The notes: generated by a model not told the origin, from the letters alone. Counted from the first letter of the stretch, positions 1-14,778 are shown. The stretch: DNA of 64,000 nucleotides from Berberis thunbergii (GCA_003290165.1 QNQO01009144.1:1-64000), one strand, 5' to 3'. Numbers and translations are program-made.

Positions 1-68
1 CAGCCAGGATGACAAATCTCCCAACTTAAGTAAAGAGGTCAGCCAAAGTACAAAAAACACATATTTAC

Positions 69-3000
69 CTATAAAAAATCTTTCATCATCTGTGAAAAGG
101 TGGCAGTGATTCCTCATAACTTCTTGGATTAGAAGATGAAAGTTTTGCTGATATTTAGTCATGCTAGGAGAAAAGACCTTATTATATTCAACAACTTTAA
201 GAACACTGTGCCACAGCAACTCAAAAACCTTATGGTCACTGGACTCCTTTTCGGCATATGATGTTATTTCTTGACAAAAAATTTGAACTGGGACATTTCC
301 AACAGAGTGTTCTGGAAAAGACGTCACCCTTCCCTGCTCCAACATTTCATTATCTTTATTAGCGAAACAACAGGTCAATATATTGATTGAACAAAAATAA
401 GTGACTGAAAAGGTCACAATACAAAGAAGAAAAATAAAGATCAAAATCCACTACATCTTGAAATACTTTCCCAGTCAAGGATATAACATGAAAAGGTTGA
501 TCTTTGATTTTCTCCCAGATGTTTCCCCAATGCCATACAAGGGCCTTGATATCTTTCCTTATACTATTTTCTGATATTCCAGTTCCAACAAAAGCTCCGT
601 GATACTAAATCTTTAGAGAATTTGTGGATACTGGATAGTGGTACTAAATACTTAAGAATGTGCATAAATATTTAGAGAGCTTGTGGATTTACCTTGTGGT
701 TATGGGGATGTGATTAGGACAGGTTTAAAGAGATCGAGTTCTCATCTTGTATGTATGTATGTATGTATGTATATGCGTACACACGTATGTACATTTAACT
801 GGGAGTGTATAGTTCTCTCTAGTCCTACATGATGTATACTTATGAGGGGGAGCCAGTGGAAAAGTCTATTGCTGCCTCCCTTCCTTTCTTAATATCAATA
901 TCTAAAATAATAAATAAAACAGAAACATAAAAATAAAACTCAGTGATTATTTGAGTTCTCCCATATTACGACAATTTTGTAGACAATGTGATTAAGAAAA
1001 GCAAGTTCACAACCTCTGCCTATTCAGCAGCAGCTCCTCAGTTTCTTGGTTCTCCTGAAATTACCAGTAAGAACTTCTATAGAGCATATGATGTTACATT
1101 ACAGTTAAACCACTATAAATTAAGACCCTTGGGACCATGAAAATTTATTAATTAATCGAGATATTATTTAATCAATAAATTAATAAAAATTAATTTATAC
1201 TTCATTTAATAAAAAAATAATTAATCAAGGTATTTTTTTTTCCAAAACATTGAATTGAATACATGTATTGTGTATTGTGATTATACGAATATTACCTAAT
1301 TACCGAATTATGAATTATCATTATTCTATATATTTTTTTAACCAAAATAAGTTCATGAATGTAATTAGTCTTATTAATAGAAGTCATGGATCTATCCATT
1401 TTTGCAACAAACTAAATTAATTTGATGTATACTTAATGAATTTGTTTAACTAAAACAAGTTCATGAATGCATTTAATTAGTCTTACTATCAATTTTTGCA
1501 ACAAACTCAAAAATTACATTTGATGTATACACCTAAAAATCATGGGATATGATAAAGAAGATGAAGCTAAAGACGATAGTTCTGTATGGAGCTTGTCTCG
1601 CGCAAAGATGCACTCAAAGCAACAATCACATTGCATAATTTTCTCTTGCAATACAGAACACTCACCAGAACTTGTTAACACACTAAGAAAAGTTGGAGAT
1701 GAGGTCCAAGAAGACATCAATTTCAAGAGGAAACAAATAACATTGGAGTCATATTTTACAAAGGCGTCCTAATTGAGTCATGTATATATATATATATATA
1801 GTATATATATATAATTTTGATGTAATTTATATATCAAGTGGACCTATGTGTGTGTGTGTGTGTGTGTGTGTGTTTTAATGTAGTATCTTATAAATTTAGC
1901 AAATTATTCATTTACCACATTGGCCCCAAGTCGGACCGGACAAAATTTAATCGAGGTTATATTGTACTTTCTAGATTTCACTAGTCCAATACCATAAACA
2001 AAGTACTTAAATAATTACTAAGAAAAAGGCATAACATATGTTAACACGCAAACAAGTACCTCAAAATATAACCATGAAAAGTTTAAAATGTTTATTGTTC
2101 ACAACTAGAGTATGAGCTACTTCAAATGAATCCCAAAATGCATAATAATGTATGAATGCTCATAGCACATAAATCATGCATAATCCACTAATTATGATCA
2201 CAAGCTTCCTCTTACATTGGGGGGGGTGATGTTTGCTTCGGTTTAGGTTCTTGAAAAGAAAATATCTAAGCAAATTAAGGGATAGTTCACAAATGAAGTT
2301 AAATACCTTGCACTTCTATAATTCTTAGATTTTCCTGATGCTTGAGTGGGATTGAATGGTTACTGTTAGGTCATTAATTTGGTCTCATAATTCTTCCTTC
2401 AATTTTTCCTGACAAAAAGCAGACTCATCTGCCTCAAAAATCCTCTGACCGAGAGGCAGTATGTATAACAACATCAATCTTCAGTACCTCCCCTCTACAT
2501 CTTCCATCCACCATCATTTGAATCTCTTTGAAGCACAAAGAGCGCTTAGATTTAGGACCAACTTGGCTACTATGTGAGAGATTGAATCACCAATTAAAAA
2601 GGAAACTTGCAGTCTGTGAAATATAAAACTGTGTGGTGAGTGTGATTTTGAATCATGTGGTACGGATTATGTATTGGGGCCTTGACAGAAGCATCATAAG
2701 ATAGTATCATATATGCACCGTATCACAGGATATGTGATCACATACAGGCTACAGCACAATATAGCATGTTTAAAAGAAAACATATCGGTCATCGTTTTAA
2801 CTTAGAACTATGATTTTTCAAATTAAAGTGCGCTGGAAGTTCTGTTGAGTTTTTAGAGTGAACCCAAAATTCCTATCTTTGCCCTAGACAAAAGCCCCAC
2901 ATGCTCTCCATGTGCATCGGAATCAGAAACTTGTCTCATCTTTTGCTTGTGGTTTCTATAAGCAATTTGGCAAGGTGAAATGGTGAATATCTTTCTCCCT

Positions 3001-3715
3001 TCATCTTTACCCTGGTTTGTCAAGCTCAAAGTAGGTATTTTTGCCAAGTAAATGAGTTGGTCCTCATTTCAGGTTTCAAGGTATATTACCATCCTTTTGT
3101 TTGCTATGGCAATGGCAGAATGCATCTAACGATTCTGGCCCTGTTGCTTGGAAAGAATGTTAACCACTCAGAACAGGAGGTTTTTCATCTAAATTGCAAC
3201 GACTGCCATCTTCATCTTCTTAAAAATCATCACTTTCCTCATCTTGATCCTCCCCAATTTTCCACTAGAGCTTCAGAATGCTCACATTAAAGGCACACTT
3301 GTGCCAGGACTTAAAGGCTACAGTGATCGACATATTGAGCTGCCAATTTCCACCACCACAGTTACCACAAAAAAATAAACTCTATATCTCATGAGACAAG
3401 GATGTCATAATTAAAGGTAGTTGGGTTCTTCCCTTCCCCTATTATTGAAGCATGCATGCCTACCTCACATTTATTACGCCTCGTAGACAATGTTCCAGCA
3501 AACCTATGCCACGCCAGTACTGGACAGGAAAAAAATTAAGTGATAAATAATTACATGGTGATGACGTCCAATACTTGACCACTTCATTATAATCCATAGG
3601 TGTCCATACTCTATGGGAGACGGTCCTTTTTAATCAGTTAACATCCCATTTAAAAATAATAAACATAATAATCATCATCATCATCAAAGCCCATTCCCAA
3701 TACTCTTGGGGAATA

Positions 3716-3751
<36 letters not shown>

Positions 3752-5605
3752 CTGTTATTAAATGATAAGTTGATAAACTTATTTATCATACTTTAAAACA
3801 GCAGCGTTAGAATAGATGTAGCGTAGAAAAATGCCAAAACTTCTTGACAGTATGCTGAGACAATGAAGCTCGGTCCCAGGAAAAAAATACTGAAGTGCCA
3901 GATATTACGTTTCATTCAGAATAACATAATATAATGTAAACATTATTATTATCTGCTAAACAAGTATTGGTAAATACCTCAAAGTTAAAGTTAAACTTGT
4001 CAATTAGAGGAAGAAAGGCATTTAGCAAGTTCTCGAGGGAGAAAACCTAACTGTTTTGGGCATCCTGAATCCACAGAAAGCACCTGATTCAATGAGAACC
4101 AAATAGTCAGAAAATTTTCAAAGGAAAACAGAACCTAAATGGGAAAAGGTCATGAAATGTTAATGAACCTTGATCGCGTTGGGATCCTTGACATTATTTG
4201 GGTCTCTCAAAAGAAAAAATTTATCCCCATGACTCAACTTGACCTCTCTAAATCTATGCCCCACAATGAATGTCTCCAAGATATTGATTTTACTGTCTTC
4301 AACAAATTGCCCCTATCAACCTCACACATCACAAAGTTAGGAGTTTCCACTTCCTCTTTAATAACAATATTCTGCTCATCTAGGTTTTCCGCCAAAACTT
4401 CTTCATGTGCTTCTGGAATAGACTGTAAGGATAATGGAGGATCGTCTGCAACAGTATCCAACTTATGCAAAACACAATTACCATTTTGCATATTATTATC
4501 ATCTACACGATTCTGCATTGCATCAGCCCCAAAATTAATTGGTTCACCTGGACTAATATCCACTTTTGATGACTTTGAGCAAAATTTTAAATTGAAAAAG
4601 TGTGCTTTGGGTGAGCTTCCGCTTGGTTCCCCTTGCTAAACATGCATCTGCCAAGAGAATTAAGATCCATAAGTATCTATATTCATTCAAAATTACAACC
4701 AAGTCTAAGCTTTTAAACTCATAAATTTGAAATATATAAGAGACATTTTACTTGCTGCAATACCCACGCTTTATTTTTAATCAGAAGAACCATAACCTAA
4801 TTGAGCTTTCTAGTGTAGTTTTAACTAAAATTCTGTAGAATCAATAGAGTTGGAAAGCTCTTTCTACATTAACCTGTCCATGATTGGGTAGACATACAAC
4901 TAACTATGTGAGTCACACGAACCTTCATTTCTTCATTATGTCTGGCATTGATTTCAACATTAGGTAACTTCAAGTTAACATTTTTTTTTAATTTATTTGG
5001 TAAAAAGTTGAACTATTGGGAAACCCTATACTTCAAATCCCCACACCCACACACCCCCAAAAAAAATAATTCATATTTTCAATAATTCAGAATGTGTCTG
5101 TCCGCTCGTCACTGATCGTGAAATGGGAATTGTGTTGGAGTTAATTTCATTGCTGAATGCATTCATGATGACTAAACAAACCCAAAATAAAATAAAATAA
5201 GTGCAACAAAATATAATAACTGTATTGGAAACGTATACCTAGGTGAGTGTTGAGAGCATAATCAGCTCCCCGCACAGTGGTTCCGCAGACGGGGCATGTG
5301 ACTCGATCCAAACCAGGTGTTTCACCAGCAGAAGCATTTGAAGAAGATCCTTGGCCTTGGGGGCTTCTTCTTTGAGGAGAATGGAATCGACCTGTAAAAT
5401 GAATGATTACAGTGAGATTTAGTGAGTTGTTGAGTGAATAAGAAGAGAGGAGGGGGGCAGATACCTTGGGGGGATTTGATCTAGGAGAGAAGAGTGAATG
5501 ATAGTTAGGGAGAATCCGCCTCCTCTTGCCCACCAATCTGATCAAGCTCTCTCTTCCTGTCAGCATCATCGACGAAGATGCCCTAGCTGCTCCCCACTTC
5601 CCCAT
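69..5605 (-). CDS. FAN1: Fanconi-associated nuclease 1 homologue, 5' half, frame-broken
   Basis: FAN1 is a structure-specific nuclease for interstrand crosslink repair in the nucleus. Exons seen on the minus strand: about 5605-5465, 5391-5239, 4647-4169, 4083-3978 and 333-69; the catalytic VRR-NUC end lies outside the window. Exon 2 carries a UBZ4 zinc finger (CPVCG ... NTHL, then DAC across the splice). Exon 3 follows with RGTKRKLTQSTL and ends in a HIRAN domain (ETFIVGHRF, DPNNVKDPNAIK). Exon 4 continues with LGFLPRELAK and exon 5 with VTSFPEHSVGNVPVQI. All junctions are GT-AG. The start may be the Met at 5605 or at 5566 (MLTGRESL, which I think is the conserved start). The frame breaks at an AAAA run near 4590, at TCTTGG near 4280 and at TTCTTCC near 4010. 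Splicing the 73-bp first intron also shifts frame, although reading through it stays open. Either a young pseudogene or uncorrected sequence indels. Identity is firm; functionality is doubtful. Confidence 0.85.
749..774. repeat. (GTAT)n microsatellite
   Basis: About six GTAT units in tandem inside the large FAN1 intron, directly followed by a degenerate tract of similar composition. Confidence 0.9.
1542..1772 (+). other. Short ORF in FAN1 intron, unassigned
   Basis: A 76-codon ORF antisense to FAN1, inside its largest intron. Its C-terminus (KRKQITLESYF) resembles the tail motif of some DDE/CENP-B-like transposase-derived proteins, so it may be a transposon scrap. No other domain is visible and codon content is ordinary. 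I do not recognise it with confidence. Confidence 0.25.
1783..1813. repeat. (TA)n microsatellite
   Basis: Alternating TA tract with one G interruption, just downstream of the short ORF in the FAN1 intron. Confidence 0.95.
1847..1873. repeat. (TG)n microsatellite
   Basis: Thirteen or so TG units in tandem, 34 bp after the preceding TA tract. A purine-pyrimidine alternation of this kind can adopt Z-DNA. Confidence 0.95.
3719..3747. repeat. (AT)n microsatellite
   Basis: About fourteen uninterrupted AT units within the large FAN1 intron. Confidence 0.95.
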
Positions 5606-5616
5606 TTTCGTTGAAA

Positions 5617-7776
5617 ACGCTGCAATTGTCTTCTTTCTCGGGTCTGAAATGTGTATCTGTGCGTTCTGGGATTTTATAAAGGCCTTTTGGTTCTCTCTCT
5701 CTCCCTCTCCTCCCGCCAAATAATATTGGGAAAAAAAAAAAGAGTCCTATTGATTTGTAGGAATTTTGGAAATGGGAATGAGATTGCACTCATTCTAAAT
5801 GCAATTTTGCCCTTTAACTCTTTTTATTTGTTTCTCCTCTCTTCTGAAATGTCTCAATTTGAGGGATTCCTCGAGATACTAATTGCTCGCGTTGTAGCGT
5901 TTCAAATAGGTATACATTCAAATTTGTCAACTAAATTGAAGATTTAAAAATTGGTGAACATCACATATTCGAATAAATTGCTAAATAAGTTGCAGATTGA
6001 CTCAATAATTAATGTTTATCAATTCAATAGACAATGAATTCTCCAATAAACATTGTAGTGAGATTTTAACTCTTCTTTGACACAAAATCAAGAAAGTGAT
6101 TGAATAAGATAAAGAAATGGTGTAGAGCACTAAACAAACCAATGATTAAAAGGAAAAAAATATTTGGAGATGACTCTACATATTATCAAATGTAGCGACT
6201 TTTTGATACTACAAGTTTTTCTAAGGGACACCACCACTTCCTTTTTTGATCTGTTGAAGGATACTATCAATATAAATCCATGTCTCACCATTGTTCATCC
6301 TCTCTTCATCTTTTCTCTCCCAAGAACAACAACACCACCACTCTACCGCACCACCCCGCCACCACATTTCCTCTATTTTTATTCTTTGTTGTCGTTGTTC
6401 TACTTTTTCTCTCTTTTTTTCTTCTTCTCTTCTCTTATTTTATTTTCCACCGTAAGCGACATTATCCCGCCTCGCCCCCGCTTCCTTATTCTATTATCCT
6501 TTATCTTTCTTTTTTTCCCTTGAGGGCAGGAAAAAAAAGAGGAGAAGACAAGGGAGGAACAACATAATAAGGAGGGGTGGTGCCTCCGGTGGTGGAGAGG
6601 AAAATAAGGGGAAGAGAGGAGATGAAGAACAAAGGAGAAGAATAAATAAAAAAAATAAGAAGAGAGAAGATGAAAAATAGATGAGAAGAAGAATGAATAA
6701 AAGAAATAAAAAAGAAAAAAGAAAATGAAAATAGGATAAGAGATGCGTGACCGACTGGCCGGCGAGAGGGCAGGGCAGTGGTAGTGGTGGTGAGGCGATG
6801 CAGTGCAGTGCAGTGGTGTTGTTCCCTATGAGATAGAAAAAAGGTGGTGATAGGTTTTTTTTTAGATTGGTGGCGTCCTTAAAAAATGTGGTGATATGCT
6901 TTAAAAAATAGGGGTGGCATCCTTCCAATTTATCTCATTTTGAATAATTATTTTATTTATACTACGATGTCGCATGTAAATGCCATTATACATGTTTTCA
7001 AATTGAAAATACTTGTCCTAATTACTAAGATACTCGCTCATAGTCTAATTCACCAATAACTGTCAACAACATTATTCATAATTTCAAGATAACGTACATA
7101 AATTAATCTCCTATAGTCAATTCATACATACCAGACATAAAGGGACAACCTTGCACTACTATACATTTTGCTAATTTGTTTGAGTTGAAATTTTGAGAAT
7201 TGTATAAAATATCATCATAAATAATGTGTCAAAAGTTTCATCTTATTTCAACTCCCACTCATTAAAATACATGTCAAAACATGATATAATCGAAACCCCA
7301 TGTACAAACCCCTCATCATCTATCATCATATACTACTAAGTGATTATAGCATAGTGCTTCTGCGACTGTTATGTGTCACATTACAATCATAGTTTTAGCA
7401 TGAGATAAATCTATAAACTATAATGAAAGGGATAAAAGATGAAAGGGTATGCGAATGGGTTTAGTTAAATTTTTTTTTTTGGAAATTAAAGGGTTTAGTT
7501 TTTTAACCCGACCTAATTCATAATGCAAACAACTATCTCACGTCTTACATTCTTATTCCCTTTGTAATATTGTTGTTGATGCTAATTTAATTAACTTAAA
7601 TATTTCATGATTGTCGATGGGGAGAGGCTTCTAACCTAATAGAAATGCTCTTCCGGCGCACACAGGCATATGGTGGGTGCCAATATCAGCAAAACAATTT
7701 AGGGGTTGACGGAAAGGGTAAAATGGGAAATAAAAGTAGGGATTGAAGAAGAACAAGTGACAGGGAGCGAAGCAGC
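5617..7776. other. Divergent intergenic region between FAN1 and RPL38
   Basis: FAN1 (minus) and RPL38 (plus) are transcribed away from each other, so both promoters fall here. Apart from the pyrimidine/purine repeat at 6205-6925 the region is AT-rich with no coding sequence I can support. The many short ORFs at 6160-6930 are products of low-complexity CT/GA tracts. Confidence 0.6.
6205..6925. repeat. Inverted-repeat element with polypyrimidine then polypurine arms
   Basis: The left end reads AAGGGACACCACCACTTCC. The reverse complement of the right end reads TTGGAAGGATGCCACCCC, so the ends are imperfect inverted repeats. The interior is almost pure C/T from about 6290 to 6525 and almost pure A/G from 6530 to 6735, a large imperfect hairpin. 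The left part resembles the sequence starting near 48485 (both have ACACCACCA, then GTTGAAGGA and CATTGTTCATC), so it is a dispersed family. Probably a MITE or fold-back element; no transposase. Confidence 0.55.
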
Positions 7777-7784
7777 TATATATA
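7777..7784 (+). promoter_or_regulatory. Putative TATA box of RPL38
   Basis: TATATATA lies 70 bp upstream of the RPL38 start codon. Just downstream, CTAGGGTTTTTGG (7801) and GAAACCCTAAGG (7835) contain the AAACCCTA telo-box in both orientations. That motif is typical of plant ribosomal protein promoters and leaders. Position fits a transcription start near 7810. Confidence 0.6.
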
Positions 7785-7853
7785 GTTACGATAGAAAAAG
7801 CTAGGGTTTTTGGATTTGCTGCTGCTGCTCGAAGAAACCCTAAGGAAGGAAAA

Positions 7854-10327
<2,474 letters not shown>

Positions 10328-11054
10328 ACAATGGCAGCAAGTCAGTGGACCGGCAACATAAATTTCTTCTTACTTTAAATGAGTGATAGGACTTGTTCTA
10401 TGTTTTATTTTATATGCCATGTCTCGTGTTAGTTGATATTTGATTGCTTTCAGTTGAGTGATAGGAACTTCTTGTAGGATTTTTGTACTCAGTTTACCAG
10501 CAAGAATGCTACTCTTAAGGTTGATGCTATACATTTGCCAGATTGCTTTCATCTGCTCTTTATGTTTCAAGTTCCATTTGCCAAGATTTCCTGTGGATGA
10601 ATTGTTGAATTGCTTGTCACATAGTTGTCAGGTTTAACCATTATATCAGAATGTTAATCCTACTCAGTGAGCCAATGAGCCCTACGATGTGCCTTTTGGC
10701 AGTAGAATAGGGAACCGTCTTGAAATCGTATTTGAAGGCACAATTTGAGAAAATATACTCGTGTCATCGGATTAAAAGTAGGACTAACATAACTTTCAAT
10801 GCCAAACGATCTGATTGTGCTTGTCTAGGCCTTAGTCGTAGGCTCGTAGTATACTAATTCTTTGGAGGCCATGATGTCTTCACTTATTTTTCTCATGTGT
10901 TCGGCGTCGTACTTGAAACCTTGTCAACTGTACACGTACTTTCAGGGGTAACGCCCTCACATTTCTACTCGCATTGGGTGCAACTCTTTTTCTTTACAAC
11001 TTGAATGGTTGAATAATTTTGCTGTAGTCGACTTTATTGGACTTTTTTTTAATG
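10328..11054 (+). other. RPL38 3' UTR and spacer
   Basis: AT-rich, non-coding sequence after the RPL38 stop, likely 3' UTR for the first few hundred bases. Nothing else recognisable before the fold-back element begins. Confidence 0.5.
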
Positions 11055-12349
11055 GGAAGCGATTACACCACACCACCATTTTCTTTTCCTCATACCGCCA
11101 TTGAGGTTTTTTTTTTCACTTTCTCACGCCACCAATAATTATGCATAACAGAGAAATTTAAACAAAAAAACGTAAAAAGAGTTAACTTTCGATCAATTTA
11201 AACCTTTAAAGATTGATTCTCAAGCTCATCAAAACACGAAAGTTGTAGTACTATGAGCTATCTAATAAACACAACTTGAATCACTTGAAAATGTTCTGAA
11301 ATGAGCAAGTTATAATCATTTTATTAAAGTCGCGCAAATCTGTCTTGTAATGAAAACGGAATAGTGTTTTTGACTTTTGGCCAACTTATGTACTCAATCT
11401 GGACTGATTGTCAAGTTGATCAAAACACAAAAGTTGCAGTACTCTGAGTTATCTAATAAACACAAGTTAAATCACTTGAAAATATTTTGAAATAAGCATG
11501 TTATGGTCATTTTACTAAAGTCGTGCAAATTCATCCGAAAAATGAAAACGGGATAGTGTTCATGACTGTCAGCCAACTTATGTGCTCGAGATCGATTTTC
11601 AAGTTGATCAAAACACAAAAGTTGTAGTACTCCGAGTTATCTAATAAACACAACTTGAAAGGGCGGAAATCACAAAAAAAGACAACGTGCAAGTTATAGT
11701 CCTTTTACTAAAGTCGCGCAAATATGTTCGAAAAAATTTCTATTTGCAAAGTGCACTGCGGAGTTTTTGAGATACCCCGCATTGCAAGATGCACATAGGA
11801 AAAAAAATCATTTATGAATGCTATGGTAGTAAATTTATTCTTCAAATGTTGTTCCTAGTAACTTTTTTTTATGAATGTTATGTTGGTCAATTCCTTCTAT
11901 TTTATATTATCATGCTTAACATCAGTATAAAGAGATATCTTCACCCTGGTTATGGATGACTCACTTACAATCCAAACAAAAATTTCAAACCAACGATAAA
12001 ATAGATGGCTCGAGTTGGAGTCGCATGAGGTGCGTTTTACACTTTGAGAGATGGCGTTTTGAGTTGTTGCGTTTTGAAAAGTTTGAGGGTTTAAGGGTTT
12101 CGATTTTGAGAGATTCTCGAGGGAGGGGGAAAATATTTGTGTGTGAAAAGATTTGAATGTGAGAGAGGGAAGAGATTCAAATGGAAGGAGGAATCGACTT
12201 TTGATTTGAATGGGGAGGGAAAAAATATTGGTTTTTTTATTTATATATGTGATGTGAGAAAGTATGGTGGCGTGAGAAAGAAAGTAAATGATGTGAGAGA
12301 GGATAATAATGTGAGAAAGATAAAATGATGGTCTGATATAGTGACTGCC
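11055..12349. mobile_element. Fold-back/MULE-like non-autonomous element A
   Basis: Terminal inverted repeats: left GGAAGCGATTACACC (11055), right end reverse complement GGCAGTCACTATATC. The left TIR continues CACCACCATTTTCT, as in element B. The left arm (11190-11720) holds three copies of an about 185-bp repeat, marked by TCAAAACACAAAAGTTG and CACTTGAAAATGTTTTG. The right half lacks the inverted copy seen in element B and carries GTGAGA-rich sequence. No transposase. A clean target duplication was not found (flanks TTTTTAATG and CTTTCAGAC). Confidence 0.65.
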
Positions 12350-12770
12350 CTTTCAGACCCCTCAATGCACCCCCTGTAACCATAATCAAGTTTTGTCAAA
12401 ACAACCCCCATGCGATTTGTTAAAAAAAGATTTTGAATATACACCTCTTGGATTTTTTTTTTTTTTTATTAAAACAACCCAATCACTCAAATAACCTTCC
12501 AATGTACACAAGAAAGCTTAAATTGAATAGGAACCTAAAAACTAATGGTTAAAAAAATTATGCCAGGTGAATTTTGCTGTGTTCTCCGAGAGAATTCAAA
12601 AAAAAATTTGGGTAAACACTCACTTATTAAATTTTTTATATTTATTTCAGGCTGGAAAAATGAGAATTTTGATTGAAAAATATGGTCAGCAGTGTTTTTC
12701 ATGAGTGTGCAATTGTACATTACAACTCCGTTTGTATTAGCAACTAGTTTTGCTCCTCTCATTGATCAAA
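12350..12770. other. Spacer between fold-back elements A and B
   Basis: AT-rich spacer with a poly-T stretch near 12455; no gene or known repeat identified. Confidence 0.4.
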
Positions 12771-14449
12771 GGCAATGACTACATCACACTATCATTTTTT
12801 CTTTATCACACCAGCAATAAATATGCATAACAGAAAATTCAAAATCAAAATGAAAAAATGCAAAATAAGGTAACTTTTGACCAATTTAAACCCTCAATTG
12901 AGACTGATTCTCAAGTTCATCAAAACACAAAAGTTGTAGTACTACACAACTTGAATCACTTGAAAATGTTTTGAATTGAGCAAATTATGATCATTTTACT
13001 AAAGTCGCGCAAATTTGTCTTGCAATGAAAATGAGATAGTGTTATTGACTTTCGGCCAACTTATGTGCTCGATCAATACTGATTGTCAAGTTGATCAAAA
13101 CATAAAAGTTGTATTAATTTGAGTTATCTAATAAACACAACTTTAATCACTTGAAAATGTTTTGAAATGAACAAGTTATGGTCATTTTACTAAAGTGGCG
13201 TAAATCCGTCCGAAAAATAAAAACGGGATAGTGTTCCTGACTTTCGGTCAACTTATGTGCTCGATCGGGACCGATATCAAATTGATCAAAACATAAAAGT
13301 TGTAGTACTCTGAGTTATCTAATAAAAAAAACTTGAATCACTTGAAAATGTTTTGAAATGAGTAAGTTATGGTAATTTTACTAAAGTCGCGCAATCTGTT
13401 CGAAAAATTTCTTTTCGCAGAGTGCACTGCGGGATATCTGAGATACCCCACGTTGTACAATGCGAATAGGAAAAACAAATTTATGTTCGCATTGTGCAAT
13501 GTGGGGTATCCCAGATATCCCGCAGTGCACTCCGCGAACAGAAATTTTTATGGATAGATTGCGCGATTTTAGTAAAATGATTATAACTTGCTCATTCCAA
13601 AACATTTTTAAGTGATTCAAGTTGCGTTTATTAGATAAATCAGAGTACTACAACTTTTATGTTTTGATAAACTTGAGAATCGATCTTGATCGAGGACATA
13701 AGTTGGCCGAAAGTCAGAAACACTATCCCGTTTTCATTGCAAAACAGATTTGCGCAACTTTAATAAAATGACCATAACTTGCTCATTTCAAAACATTTTC
13801 AAGCTATTCAATTTGTGTTTATTAGATAGCTAAGAGTAATACAATATTTGTGTTTTGATCAACTTGAGAATCGGTCTCGATCGAGTACATAAGTTGGCCG
13901 AAAGTAAGAAACACTATCTTGTTTTCATTGCGTGATAGATTTGCACGACTTTAGTAAAATGACCATAGCTAGTTTATTTCAAAACATTTTCAAGTGATTC
14001 AAGTTGTTTTTATTAGATAAATAAAAGTAATACAATATTTATTTTTGATGAAGTCAAGAATCAGTTTCAATTGAGGGTTTAAATTGGTCGAAAGTTAACT
14101 TGTTTTATGTTTTTTTCGTTTTGAGTTTGAGTTTCTCTGTTATATGAAGTTATGCATATTTATTGAGTTTGGTTTTAAGGGTTTCGACTTTGAGGGAATT
14201 TTGAGAGTTTTCGAGGGAGAGATATGAGATTTTTAAGAGATTTGAGTGTGGGAAGAGATTTGCAAAAGATTTTGAATGGGGGAGGGAGGAACCATTGTTG
14301 ATTTGAATGGTGAGGAGAAAAAAAAATGGATGATTTTTGTTTATATAGGTGGTGTGAGAAATTATGGTTGTGTGAGTAAGAAAGTAGGTAGTGTGAGAGA
14401 CTAGAATGGTGTGAGAGAGAGAAAATGGTGGTGTGGTGTAGTCGCCGCC
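12771..14449. mobile_element. Fold-back/MULE-like element B, nearly full-length palindrome
   Basis: TIRs GGCAATGACTACATC (12771) and, from the right end, GGCGGCGACTACACC. They are flanked by an imperfect 9-bp duplication (TTGATCAAA at 12762, TTGATAAAC at 14450). The left arm has three about 185-bp repeats (12870-13400). The right arm (13560-14100) has the same repeats inverted. The centre (about 13396-13575) is an inverted repeat around 13478 with GAGTGCACTGCGGGATATC on the left and its complement on the right. No coding capacity. TSD length and TIRs suit a Mutator-like MITE of fold-back form. Confidence 0.75.
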
Positions 14450-14554
14450 TTGATAAACTAGTCAGCAAAACATATAATGTTGTGCCTTGAGATCAAACCA
14501 CTAATGTGTATCTCAAAGTTGTTGATATTTTCTCAGTCATTAAAAAACATCTTA

Positions 14555-14778
14555 GGGTCTGTTTGATTTGCCATTTTTTCTTGGAAAATAAAATTCATTT
14601 CCCTAGTTATGCAAATTTTCACTGTTTAGTTGTCCATTTACTGAAAGGAAATCAACTCTTCATTAGATTATTTTCCCACTACTCATAAAAATCCAAGTCC
14701 GAGGGGGAGGTTTCGGAATCGAATTCACGAAAATTGTTTCAATTTCCATGTTTGGTTTTTGTGCAGCCAAACAGACCC
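14555..14778. mobile_element. Tourist-like (PIF/Harbinger) MITE
   Basis: 224 bp with terminal inverted repeats GGGTCTGTTTG and CAAACAGACCC and a TTA duplication on both sides (14552-14554, 14779-14781). GGGTCTGTTTG-type ends with TTA duplications are characteristic of Tourist MITEs moved by PIF/Harbinger transposases. Confidence 0.8.

Larger units (their letters stand above)
334..3977 (-). other. Large FAN1 intron (3.6 kb) with microsatellites
   Basis: This intron separates the LGFLPREL exon from the VTSFPEHS exon. It starts with GT (minus strand, 3977) and ends with AG (334). It holds several simple repeats and a 76-codon plus-strand ORF (1542-1772), but no recognisable complete transposon. 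Its size compared with the other visible FAN1 introns (85-508 bp) suggests that inserted sequence expanded it. Confidence 0.7.

Noticed and set aside
6164..6928. Ser/Phe/Leu-rich ORFs on both strands
   Set aside because: Same polypyrimidine/polypurine artefact; no domain or splice context.
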